Origin: an uncultured Porphyromonadaceae bacterium
Lineage (GTDB): Bacteria > Bacteroidota > Bacteroidia > Bacteroidales > Muribaculaceae
Assembly (NCBI GenBank): GCA_947175695.1
Contig: CAMWNT010000014.1
Coordinates: 1-35,125, forward strand
DNA: 35,125 nucleotides
Direction of reading: 5' to 3'
Every line of letters starts with the position of its first letter. The stretch's first letter is position 1. A program made the position numbers and the translations under genes. This document shows positions 1 to 8,776 of the stretch, piece by piece. The notes below the pieces were generated by a model. That model was given only the letters and a program-made list of their open reading frames with translations. It was not told the origin of the DNA and ran no database searches.

Positions 1-172
1 AATTTTGACGGTCGGTCAAATTGCCTCCGGCACCGCGCACCGGCCTTAGGGCCGACATGCGCTATTTGCCGACACGCGAAATTATGCTAATTTTGACGGT
101 CGGTCAAATTGCCTCCGGCACCGCGCACCGGCCTTAGGGCCGATATGCGCTATTTGCCGACTCGCGAAATTT
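1..172. repeat. Two 88-bp tandem direct repeats upstream of yicC
   Basis: Unit 1 starts at 1 and unit 2 at 89. Over about 84 aligned bases I see only two substitutions (56 c / 144 t; 74 a / 162 t). Each unit contains an inverted repeat TTTGAC-N5-GTCAAA near its start and a GGCC-TTA-GGGCC dyad. Each unit ends in a TTTG element that lies 19-20 nt before a TAATTTTG box formed at the next unit or at the repeat end, so the array is a series of promoter-like elements. The window begins inside the array, so further copies may lie upstream. Confidence 0.9.
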
Positions 173-184
173 TTTGTAATTTTG
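153..184 (+). promoter_or_regulatory. Bacteroidales-type promoter for yicC
   Basis: A -33 TTTG (153-156) and a perfect -7 TAATTTTG (177-184) are separated by 20 nt, matching the Bacteroidales primary sigma-factor consensus. The predicted start near 189 leaves a leader of about 50 nt before the yicC ATG at 240. A second, nearly identical pair (TTTG 65-68, TAATTTTG 88-95, spacing 19) lies one repeat unit upstream. Confidence 0.7.
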
Positions 185-239
185 CGTATTATCGAGAGCC
201 GTCGGCAGCCGCCCGGCGGATTACAATCCATAAAAGCAC

Positions 240-1130
240 ATGATATTGTCGATGACAGGATTCGGACGCGGAAGCGCCGAGTCCGCTACAAGAAAGATAA
301 CAGTAGAGGTGAAGTCGCTCAATTCCAAGCAACTCGACCTCTTTATGCGGGTGCCGCAGTATTTCCGGGAGATGGAAATCGAGGCCCGCAATGTGGCCGC
401 CGGTGTGTTGGAGCGCGGCAAAGTGGAAATGGCCGTCAATGTGGAGCATACAGCTCCCGTCGATGTGTTGGAGATCAATCGCTCGGCGCTGGCTTCGTAT
501 AAGAGCCAGATCGAGGGTATGAAAGACGCGCTGTCGCTCCCCGAGCCGGCCGATTGGTATGCAACTCTTCTGCGCCTGCCGGATGTCTGGCAGTCGAAGT
601 CGGAGGAGATCAGCGATGCCGACCGTGAGGCTTTCTTCGAGGCCGAACGCCGCGCCCTGGAGGCATTATCCGAATTCCGCATCACCGAGGGACGCAAGCT
701 CTATGCGTTTTTTTGCGAGAAAATAGCAAATATCCGCCGTCTGCTTGCCGAAGTAGAGCCTTTCGAGAAGAGCCGCGTTGAGAAAATCCGCCAGCGCCTC
801 GACGAGCAGCTCGCTTCACTCAGAGGGGTCGACTACGACAAGGGGCGCCTCGAGCAGGAACTCATATTCTATATAGAGAAACTCGATGTCAGCGAAGAGA
901 AGCTCCGCCTACGCTCGCATCTGGATTATTTCCTCGCGACGCTTGGAGAGGCCGACGGACCGCGCCGGCAGAGCGGACAAGGAAAGAAGCTCGGATTCAT
1001 CGCCCAGGAAATGGGCCGCGAGATCAATACGCTCGGATCGAAAAGCAATAATGCCGACATGCAGAAGATTGTGGTCGGCATGAAAGACGAGCTGGAGCAG
1101 ATCAAGGAGCAAGTGCTCAATGTGCTTTGA
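240..1130 (+). CDS. yicC: YicC-family endoribonuclease
   Basis: This 296-aa protein begins with the family's hallmark MI-SMTGFGR and ends with the conserved DUF1732 tail (GKKLGFIAQEMGREINTLGSK ... VGMKDELEQIKEQVLNVL, shown in parts). Length and both conserved ends match the YicC family, members of which have been reported as RNA endonucleases. The ATG at 240 puts the SMTGFGR motif at the exact N-terminus, so the start is secure. It is the first gene of a run yicC-gmk-nadD, a neighbourhood common in Bacteroidales. It is probably transcribed from the tandem promoter array just upstream. The biochemical role in this organism is inferred from the family only. Confidence 0.93.
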   Translation: MILSMTGFGRGSAESATRKITVEVKSLNSKQLDLFMRVPQYFREMEIEARNVAAGVLERGKVEMAVNVEHTAPVDVLEINRSALASYKSQIEGMKDALSLPEPADWYATLLRLPDVWQSKSEEISDADREAFFEAERRALEALSEFRITEGRKLYAFFCEKIANIRRLLAEVEPFEKSRVEKIRQRLDEQLASLRGVDYDKGRLEQELIFYIEKLDVSEEKLRLRSHLDYFLATLGEADGPRRQSGQGKKLGFIAQEMGREINTLGSKSNNADMQKIVVGMKDELEQIKEQVLNVL

Positions 1131-1166
1131 CCCTCACCTCCCTCAATCGATTATCAACCAATCCCC

Positions 1167-1760
1167 ATGAAAGGTAAAATCATAATATTGTCAGCCCCCT
1201 CGGGCACAGGCAAATCCACCATAATCAGCCATATCATCGAGCGCGCCGAGCTGCGCCTCGGCTTTTCGATATCGGCCACAAGCCGCTCGCCGCGTGGCTC
1301 TGAACGCGATGGCCGCGAGTATTATTTCCTGACTCCCGATGAGTTCGGGCGCCGTGTGGCGGCCGGCGATTTTGTGGAATGGGAGGAGGTCTATCCCGGC
1401 ACATGCTATGGCACACTGAAGAGCGAAGTGGAGCGTGTGGTCGGCGAGGGACGCAATCTGATAATGGATATCGATGTCAAGGGCGGGCTGAATGTGAAGA
1501 AATATTTCGGCTCGCGCGCGCTGACGATCTTCATCCTTCCGCCCTCGCTCGAAGAGCTTGAGCGACGCCTTCGCGGACGAGCCACCGACTCGGAAGAGGC
1601 TCTCGAACGACGCCTCGGAAAGGCCCGCTACGAACTCGGTTTTGCCGACGACTACGACGTGCGCGTGGTCAACGACGATATCGACCGCGCTTCAGATGAA
1701 GTGGCGGATGCGATCATGCGCTTCATCGAAGTGGAGGAGGAAGTGGCCGATGAAGTCTGA
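1167..1760 (+). CDS. gmk: Guanylate kinase
   Basis: A 197-aa P-loop kinase that phosphorylates GMP to GDP with ATP. The Walker A motif APSGTGKST is at residues 10-18. It is followed by the GMP-binding region with TSRSPRGSERDGREYYF and EWEEVYPGTCYGT, both typical of Gmk. Length is normal for the family (about 190-210 aa). It starts 36 nt after yicC and its last 11 bases overlap the start of nadD, which indicates co-transcription and translational coupling. It acts in the cytoplasm in purine nucleotide metabolism. Confidence 0.96.
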   Translation: MKGKIIILSAPSGTGKSTIISHIIERAELRLGFSISATSRSPRGSERDGREYYFLTPDEFGRRVAAGDFVEWEEVYPGTCYGTLKSEVERVVGEGRNLIMDIDVKGGLNVKKYFGSRALTIFILPPSLEELERRLRGRATDSEEALERRLGKARYELGFADDYDVRVVNDDIDRASDEVADAIMRFIEVEEEVADEV

Positions 1761-2319
1761 CTCCCGGCCGCGGATCGGCATTCTTGGCGGGAGCTTCAAT
1801 CCGCTCCACTATGGCCATATCGAAGTGGCCAAGGCCGCGCTGAAGGAATGCGGGCTGCAGGAAGTGTGGCTGATGGTCAGCCCTGAGAATCCGTTGAAGG
1901 CCGGGCGCATTTCGACTCCGGCTCAGCAGCGGCTCGCCGATGCGCGCCGAGCGCTCAGCGGCTTGCTTGAGGCCGATCCGGCGCTTCGCGGCCGGCTGAA
2001 AGTCAGTGATTTCGAATTCCGACTGCCGCGCCCGACCTACACCGTCACGACGCTCCGCGCTCTCAGCCGGGAATATCCCGCGATGGCCTTCACCTGGATC
2101 GTCGGAGCCGACAACCTCCGCAATCTCCATCTCTGGCGCGAGCCGGAAGAGATTCTGCGCGACTACGGACTGATTGTCTATCCGCGCGGGCAAGAGCCCC
2201 TTCCCGATCCGATTCCCTCAGGAGTCAGAGTCATCGAAGGAGCGGCGCTTCTCGACATATCCTCCACCGAGATCCGCAACGGCGAGAAAAATAGCGGACT
2301 CGATGCCACGCAACCATAA
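1750..2319 (+). CDS. nadD: Nicotinate-nucleotide adenylyltransferase
   Basis: A 189-aa nucleotidyltransferase that converts nicotinate mononucleotide and ATP to deamido-NAD in NAD biosynthesis. The N-terminal GGSFNPLHYGH (residues 13-23) carries the HxGH-type active-site signature, and the C-terminal ISSTEIRNG matches the second nucleotide-binding motif. The same frame is open upstream to 1558, but only the ATG at 1750 places GGSFNP at the usual distance from the N-terminus, so I chose it. This start overlaps the end of gmk by 11 bp. The C-terminus is a little shorter than in some homologues (SSTEIR is followed by only about a dozen residues). Confidence 0.93.
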   Translation: MKSDSRPRIGILGGSFNPLHYGHIEVAKAALKECGLQEVWLMVSPENPLKAGRISTPAQQRLADARRALSGLLEADPALRGRLKVSDFEFRLPRPTYTVTTLRALSREYPAMAFTWIVGADNLRNLHLWREPEEILRDYGLIVYPRGQEPLPDPIPSGVRVIEGAALLDISSTEIRNGEKNSGLDATQP

Positions 2320-2347
2320 TGATCAAGGAATTGTTAAAGTAGTTAGA

Positions 2348-3106
2348 ATGGAAAAAGATGAGATGCGACGTCGCCTGCTTGGCGTGACGGCAATGGCGGC
2401 CCGCTATTGCGCTGTGGTGGAGAGATCCGCCGATTTCGAACCACGTGAGTTTGCGGCTGAAATGCTGCAGCTCCTGCCACGCCTATATATAGAATTCAAC
2501 GATATTGTGCCCGCCGGCAAAAAGAAATCGCTCGGCAGAGATTTCTCCGACGACCACGACCACGAATGCTGTTGCGGCCACGACCACGATCACGACTGCT
2601 GTTGTGGTCACGACCACGATCACGACTGCGGCAGCGGCGACGACTGCGACTGCGACTGCGACCATCACCACGGCCACGACTGCGGCTGCGGCCATCACCA
2701 CTCCGAAGAGGAACTCGACCCTTACGGCACAGTCAGTCTTGACGATTCCGACGGCTTCGGCGACGACGATGATGAAAATCCCTATTATGGCAACTATCTT
2801 GACGAAGACTACTACGAAAGTGTGCGCCGTCATATCGAACAGCTTCTCGGACCGGCCGATGTGTTTCTCGAGACATTCGAGGAGGATATGAAATATAGCG
2901 ACACCCCGATAGCCGCGTCGATCGCCGAATGCCTCGCCGACATTTTCCTCCCGCTCTATAATTTCATCTCAATCGTGAAAGACACGGAAGGCGACGAACT
3001 CGAAGGCGCTTATCGCGAATGCCACAACAACTTTACCGCCTATTGGAGCCAGACGCTATGCAATGTGCTCCGCGCCTTAAACCATTATTTCTATTCCCCT
3101 GACTGA
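2348..3106 (+). CDS. DUF5063-type protein with His/Asp/Cys-rich insert
   Basis: A 252-aa protein of unknown function. The N-terminal half (MAARYCAVVERS ... LLPRLYIEFNDI) and the C-terminal end (AYRECHNNFTAYWSQTL ... LRALNHYF) look like the Bacteroidota DUF5063 family as I recall it. Between them, at about residues 69-125, sits a low-complexity stretch of repeated HDHD, CCCGH and DCDCD units that is strongly suggestive of metal binding. An acidic segment follows (DDDDENPYY). The open frame extends upstream into nadD, but the ATG at 2348 precedes the first conserved residues and lies just outside nadD, so I chose it. The M18 aminopeptidase starts 3 nt after its stop, so a metal-related link to that metalloenzyme is possible but only inferred. 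Confidence 0.75.
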   Translation: MEKDEMRRRLLGVTAMAARYCAVVERSADFEPREFAAEMLQLLPRLYIEFNDIVPAGKKKSLGRDFSDDHDHECCCGHDHDHDCCCGHDHDHDCGSGDDCDCDCDHHHGHDCGCGHHHSEEELDPYGTVSLDDSDGFGDDDDENPYYGNYLDEDYYESVRRHIEQLLGPADVFLETFEEDMKYSDTPIAASIAECLADIFLPLYNFISIVKDTEGDELEGAYRECHNNFTAYWSQTLCNVLRALNHYFYSPD

Positions 3107-3108
3107 AA

Positions 3109-4635
3109 ATGAAAAGAAACTCCCGCAATACATCCTCTTCCGGCCGTCAGGCCGATTCCAAGCGTGCGCAGCGCCTTGCCGATCTTCTCATCAGCCGTCT
3201 TGACGCGAGCCATTGCAATTTCATGGCAGTCGAGACGATGGCCGGCGCCCTCGATGACGAAGGATTCACCCAACTCGACCCGACCGACAGCTGGACCCTG
3301 CGTCCGGGCGGCAAATACTACGTTGTGCAAAACGACACGGCAGTGTTCGCATTCGTGGCCGGCATGAGTCGCCCCTCCGACGCCGGATTCCGCATCATCG
3401 CCGCCCATAGCGACAGTCCCTGCTTCAAACTGAAGCCCAACCCCGAAATCTACGGCGACGGGGGAGTGGTCAGCCTCAATGTCGAGAAATATGGCGGAGG
3501 AATAATGTACACGTGGTTCGACCGCCCGCTTTCGATGGCCGCCCGACTGATGGTGGCCTCCGGCAATCCGATGAATCCCGACAAGGTCATAGTCGATCTT
3601 GAAAAGCCGGTGGCGGTCATTCCTCATCTCGCGATTCATTTCAACCGAAGTGTCAACGACGGCAATCCGCTGTCGGTGCAAAACGACATGAAGCCGGTGA
3701 TCGGCCATTTCGACGAAGCCGAATTCCGCGAGCTGCAGGGAATGGGCGGTGTCGTGAAATGCATGTTTGCCGACGCCGCCGGAGTAGCCCCCGAGGATAT
3801 CCTCGCGATGGAGACTGTGGTCTATCCCGTCGAGAAAGCGACTCTCGTCGGCGCCCACAACGAATATATCATGTCGGGGCGTCTCGACGACCTCTCCATG
3901 GCGTTCAGCGCCCTGCAGGCACTGCTCGACACATCCTCGGAGCCGACCGGCGCCACCCGCGTCATGGCCATCTTCGACAACGAAGAGACCGGCTCCGGCA
4001 CCCGCCAGGGAGCAGCCGCGCCGACGCTCCGCAACATCCTCGAACGCATCGAATATGCGCTCGACCGCACGCTGACGGCAATCGAACTCCGCGACGAAGA
4101 GCGCGACGGGCTCAACGTCGAAGAATGCTGCAAGGATCGTCCGCGCGACATCATGCATTTCAATCCGAACTGTCCCGAAGCGTTCGACGACGACCTACCC
4201 GCGCCCGCCCGGATGGACTACAATCCCGAAAACTTCATGCGCGCCATCGCCGCCAGCTTCATGATCTCGGCCGACGACGCCCACGCATGGCATCCCAACT
4301 ACAACGCCAAATACGACCCGACGAATCATCCTGTGATCGGCGGCGGCCCGGTGGTCAAGATCAACGCCAACTGCAAATACATGACCGACTCGCGCGGCGA
4401 CGCCATCTTCCGGACGCTCTGCGAGCGCGCCGGAGTCGGCTGTCAATATTTCGTCAACCACGGCGATGTGGCCGGCGGCTCCACGCTCGGCAATATCCTG
4501 ACCTCGCAGATCGACATCGCGGGCGTCGACATGGGATGCGCCATCTGGGCGATGCACTCCGCATGCGAGACAGCCGGCATTGACGATCATATCGCGACAA
4601 TCAACGTATTCTCCGAATTCTTCCGGCTCTCCTGA
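3109..4635 (+). CDS. M18-family aspartyl-type aminopeptidase
   Basis: A 508-aa metallopeptidase of family M18, which removes N-terminal (often acidic) residues from peptides and binds two metal ions. Visible family motifs include AAHSDSPCFKLKP (metal His near residue 100), GRLDDLSM (near 258-264), FDNEETGSGTRQGA (near 289-302), MISADDAHAWHPNY, and NHGDVAGGSTLGNI, with its His near 452. Length fits the family (about 430-510 aa). It has no signal peptide, so it is probably cytoplasmic. It starts 3 nt after the DUF5063 gene and probably belongs to the same transcription unit. The stop codon lies inside a hairpin that may end the operon. Confidence 0.93.
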   Translation: MKRNSRNTSSSGRQADSKRAQRLADLLISRLDASHCNFMAVETMAGALDDEGFTQLDPTDSWTLRPGGKYYVVQNDTAVFAFVAGMSRPSDAGFRIIAAHSDSPCFKLKPNPEIYGDGGVVSLNVEKYGGGIMYTWFDRPLSMAARLMVASGNPMNPDKVIVDLEKPVAVIPHLAIHFNRSVNDGNPLSVQNDMKPVIGHFDEAEFRELQGMGGVVKCMFADAAGVAPEDILAMETVVYPVEKATLVGAHNEYIMSGRLDDLSMAFSALQALLDTSSEPTGATRVMAIFDNEETGSGTRQGAAAPTLRNILERIEYALDRTLTAIELRDEERDGLNVEECCKDRPRDIMHFNPNCPEAFDDDLPAPARMDYNPENFMRAIAASFMISADDAHAWHPNYNAKYDPTNHPVIGGGPVVKINANCKYMTDSRGDAIFRTLCERAGVGCQYFVNHGDVAGGSTLGNILTSQIDIAGVDMGCAIWAMHSACETAGIDDHIATINVFSEFFRLS

Positions 4636-4651
4636 TCCGTTTCCGGATCAG
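4632..4651 (+). terminator. Hairpin at the end of the M18 gene
   Basis: A perfect 8-bp stem CTGATCCG / CGGATCAG with a TTTC loop overlaps the M18 stop codon. There is no T-run after it, so termination is plausible but not certain. Confidence 0.45.
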
Positions 4652-4711
4652 ATATTCAGTCAGCTTTGTCAATCAAAGCCGTCGGAAAGAGAGAAATTCG
4701 TGAAAAATTAT

Positions 4712-4901
4712 TAACTTTGCAAGTCGGAAAGCTCCGTCAGGCATATTGCCCCCAAAAACTGGCGCGAAATTTGCATGACATCTATCCGATGCGTGATGCG
4801 ACCTGCGGTCGCCCGGCCCACACGGATCGGGAGTCCCCGGCAGCCCCGCGCGGCAAAGCAAGAAAAAAATTACAAACAATCTACAGAGATATAAAAAAGC
4901 A
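4712..4901 (+). promoter_or_regulatory. Promoter -7 box and long leader of tig
   Basis: A perfect -7 box TAACTTTG lies at 4712-4719. I see no good TTTG at the -33 position. The implied leader to the tig ATG at 4902 is about 180 nt. The last 30 bases before the ATG are A-rich, as is usual ahead of well-translated Bacteroidota genes. A reading frame through this stretch has no convincing start and I do not call a gene in it. Confidence 0.5.
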
Positions 4902-6272
4902 ATGAACGTTACCTACAGCAAGCTCGACAACGTCAACGGCGAAATCACCGTGACTCTCGAGGAAAAAGACTACGCTCCCAAGGTGGAAAAACAGCTCAAA
5001 GAGATTTCCAAACACCGTCCCGAACCCGGCTTCCGCCCCGGACACACTCCCATCGGGCTGCTCCGCAAGAAATACGGTCAGGCAGTGAAATACGACGTGG
5101 TCAACAGAGAGGTCGGCGAGGCTGTCTACGATTATATTAAGGAGAACGATCTCAAGGTGCTCGGCAACCCCCTGCCCGACGCGACCAACAAGATCGACTT
5201 CGACGCAGCCGACTTCACTTTCAAATTCAAAGTGGGCGTCGCTCCCGAAATCGACTGCCATGTCGACAAAGACCTCCACGTCCCCTTCTATGAAATCGAA
5301 GTCAGCGACGAAATGGTAGAGAAGGAAAACGAGCAGTTCCGCACTCGCTTCGGCAAGCAGGTCAGCGGCGAGACCGTAGAGCCCAACGCGCTCGTGAAAG
5401 GCGTGCTGACAGAGCTCGACGAAAACGGTCAGCCCAAGGCTGAAGGCGTAGTCGTTGAAAACGGCATCCTCGCTCCCTCTTATTTCAAAGACAAAGACCA
5501 GACGGCTCTCTTCGAGGGCAAGAAGGTAGGCGAGACTGTAGTGTTCAACCCCGCCGCAACTTGCGAGGGCAACGCCACTGAACTCTCGTCGATGCTCAAT
5601 GTCGACAAAGAAGACGCCGAAAACCACAAAGGCGACTTCAGCATGGAGATCAAAGACATCATCGTAGTCGAACCCGCCGAGCTCAACCAGGAATACTTCG
5701 ACTCGCTCTTCGGCCAGGACAAGGTGCACAACGAAGAGGAATATCGCGCGGCTCTGAAGGATATGATCGCCAACGCGCTCAAGAACGATAGCTTCTATCG
5801 CTTCACAATCGACGCCAAGGAAGCTGTCACTAAGGCTGTAGGCGAAGTGGAACTCCCCGTCGAGATCCTCTGCGACTACCTCGTGCAGCAGAACGAAAAC
5901 CTCAACTCCGACAACGTCAACGAAGCATTCGCCGGCATGCGTTCCTCTCTCGAATGGGATCTGATCGCCGACGCCATCGCTCGCAAGTTTGACGTCAAGG
6001 TTGAAGAGGCCGACCTCATCAACCTTGCCAAGGTCAGCGTGCAGCAGCAGTTCGCTCAGTATGGCATGACCAATGTGCCCGCAGAGCACCTCGAGAAATA
6101 TGCAGCCGAAATGCTTAAAGACGAAAAAGTGCGCGGCCGCATGGCTCAGCAGGCGCTTGAGTTTAAAGTGTTCAGCGCAATCCGCGACAACGTCACTCTC
6201 GACAACAAGACAGTCAGCGTAGCCGACTTCCAGGCACTCTTCGCTCCCGCTCAGGCCGAAGCCGAAGCATAA
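4902..6272 (+). CDS. tig: Trigger factor (ribosome-associated chaperone)
   Basis: A 456-aa trigger factor, the chaperone that meets nascent chains at the ribosome exit. The N-terminal ribosome-binding domain contains HRPEPGFRPGHTPIGLLRKKYG (given in part), which corresponds to the conserved GFRxGK signature with H in place of K. The middle region is a divergent FKBP-like domain, and the helical C-terminal arms follow (for example VQQQFAQYGM). The length is typical for Bacteroidota Tig. The gene sits directly upstream of clpP and clpX, a widely conserved order linking folding and proteolysis. A strong hairpin terminator follows it. Confidence 0.95.
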   Translation: MNVTYSKLDNVNGEITVTLEEKDYAPKVEKQLKEISKHRPEPGFRPGHTPIGLLRKKYGQAVKYDVVNREVGEAVYDYIKENDLKVLGNPLPDATNKIDFDAADFTFKFKVGVAPEIDCHVDKDLHVPFYEIEVSDEMVEKENEQFRTRFGKQVSGETVEPNALVKGVLTELDENGQPKAEGVVVENGILAPSYFKDKDQTALFEGKKVGETVVFNPAATCEGNATELSSMLNVDKEDAENHKGDFSMEIKDIIVVEPAELNQEYFDSLFGQDKVHNEEEYRAALKDMIANALKNDSFYRFTIDAKEAVTKAVGEVELPVEILCDYLVQQNENLNSDNVNEAFAGMRSSLEWDLIADAIARKFDVKVEEADLINLAKVSVQQQFAQYGMTNVPAEHLEKYAAEMLKDEKVRGRMAQQALEFKVFSAIRDNVTLDNKTVSVADFQALFAPAQAEAEA

Positions 6273-6301
6273 GCCGAAGCAGCCTAATTCCACAATATAA
6301 A

Positions 6302-6355
6302 GGCAATCCCGAGCCGGCCCGGTGAGAGAGCCGCGCAAGGGATTGCCCTTTTTTT
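6302..6355 (+). terminator. Rho-independent terminator after tig
   Basis: A perfect 9-bp stem GGCAATCCC (6302-6310) / GGGATTGCC (6339-6347) closes a 28-nt loop and is followed by CTTTTTTT. The clpP ATG lies 17 nt beyond, so either clpP has an internal promoter or some read-through occurs. Confidence 0.8.
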
Positions 6356-6371
6356 AACACACAGACTTGAG

Positions 6372-7088
6372 ATGAACAACGATTTTAGAAATTTTGCCGT
6401 CAATCATGTCGGCATCAGCAGTTCGACGCTTGATTCATATATGAAATATGTCGACGCCAAAGCGGGCGCAGCAATGCCCACGGCCGACTATCTCAACCCC
6501 TATATCCTCGAAGAGCGCCAGCTTAACGTCACTCAGATGGATGTGTTCTCCCGCCTTATGATGGACCGCATCATCTTCCTCGGCACGCAAGTGACCGATC
6601 AGAGCGCCAACATCATCCAGGCCCAGATGCTCTATCTCGACTCCGTAGATCCCGACAAAGACATCTCGCTCTATATCAACTCCCCCGGCGGAAGCGTCTA
6701 TGCCGGACTCGGCATCTACGACACGATGCAATACGTCAACTCCGACGTGTCGACAATCTGCACGGGTATGGCGGCTTCGATGGCGGCTGTGCTGCTCGTG
6801 GCCGGCGAGAAAGGCAAGCGCTTCGCCCTTCCTCACTCCCGCGTCATGATCCATCAGCCTCTGGGCGGCATCCAGGGCCAGGCTTCGGATATCGAAATCA
6901 CGGCCCGCGAGATCCTCAAACTCAAAGACGAACTCTATCGCATCATCTCCGATCACTCCGGCATGCCCTTCGAGAAAGTGGCGGCCGACTCCGACCGCGA
7001 CTATTGGATGATTGCATCCGAAGCCAAGGAATATGGAATGATCGACAAAGTGCTCGTCAACAACCGCAAGAAGGAAAACAACGCCTGA
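6372..7088 (+). CDS. clpP: ATP-dependent Clp protease proteolytic subunit
   Basis: A 238-aa serine protease that assembles into the ClpP barrel and degrades proteins unfolded by ClpX. The catalytic triad is visible: Ser136 in GMAASMAA, His161 in MIHQPLGG and Asp210 in [26 protein letters not shown] is the family signature region. The N-terminus is about 40 residues longer than in E. coli ClpP; the extension may include a propeptide. clpX follows 89 nt downstream, and the gap holds a long hairpin. Confidence 0.97.
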   Translation: MNNDFRNFAVNHVGISSSTLDSYMKYVDAKAGAAMPTADYLNPYILEERQLNVTQMDVFSRLMMDRIIFLGTQVTDQSANIIQAQMLYLDSVDPDKDISLYINSPGGSVYAGLGIYDTMQYVNSDVSTICTGMAASMAAVLLVAGEKGKRFALPHSRVMIHQPLGGIQGQASDIEITAREILKLKDELYRIISDHSGMPFEKVAADSDRDYWMIASEAKEYGMIDKVLVNNRKKENNA

Positions 7089-7093
7089 ACCGT

Positions 7094-7155
7094 CGTTTCT
7101 TAGAGGATGATTGACACATTAATCATGTCAAAAATCAGACTCTCTCTGAGAAACG
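7094..7155 (+). promoter_or_regulatory. Long hairpin between clpP and clpX
   Basis: CGTTTCTTAGAG (7094-7105) pairs with CTCTGAGAAACG (7144-7155), a 12-bp stem with one G-U pair. An inner TGACA / TGTCA pairing lies around 7111-7130. There is no T-run, so this looks more like an RNA-processing, stability or attenuation element than a simple terminator. Confidence 0.5.
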
Positions 7156-7177
7156 GACTAAATCCAACCACCGACAT

Positions 7178-8488
<1,311 letters not shown>

Positions 8489-8522
8489 TCCGATCCGGCA
8501 TCGGCCGCGATCGCACATATTC

Positions 8523-8573
8523 GCAGAGGCATCCCCTGACGTCATCTTCAAGACGACGCGGGGATGCCTCTGC
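8523..8573 (+). terminator. Strong hairpin terminator after clpX
   Basis: A perfect 14-bp stem GCAGAGGCATCCCC (8523-8536) / GGGGATGCCTCTGC (8560-8573) encloses a 23-nt loop that itself contains CGTC / GACG. The downstream sequence is only weakly T-rich (GCTTTA). Confidence 0.75.
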
Positions 8574-8684
8574 CGCTTTATGCCGGTCCACGTCTGCTTC
8601 ACCGGCAGCCTCTGAAAAGCCACATTCGGAGCATTCAACCCGATAAAAAACTGTCGGAAATTATGAAATCTCAAATATTTTGTT

Positions 8685-8692
8685 TAATTTTG
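8685..8692 (+). promoter_or_regulatory. -7 box upstream of the recQ-type gene
   Basis: A perfect TAATTTTG sits in an AT-rich stretch 85 nt before the ATG at 8777. No clear TTTG lies 19-21 nt upstream, so the -33 element is weak or absent. Confidence 0.45.
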
Positions 8693-8776
8693 AATACGTA
8701 AGCCTCCCGACATCCCCCCGCAAGCCCCGTAGCAGCGTCGGATTTCGGGTAAGATTAACCAAAAAATCTCACTATC

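Noticed and set aside
1-172. Possible CRISPR array
   Set aside because: There are only two long, near-identical 88-bp units with no variable spacers, and no cas genes are next to it.
2505-2891. Thr/Ala-rich frame overlapping the DUF5063 gene
   Set aside because: It is a frame-shifted reading of the His/Asp-rich repeat; the real frame shows family similarity at both ends.
4666-4905. 79-aa frame upstream of tig
   Set aside because: It uses a non-ATG start, overlaps the promoter -7 box and ends inside the tig start; it is better explained as leader.
4881-6338. 485-aa open frame antisense to tig
   Set aside because: It is a shadow of a well-identified gene in GC-rich codons; its composition is odd and it has no motif.
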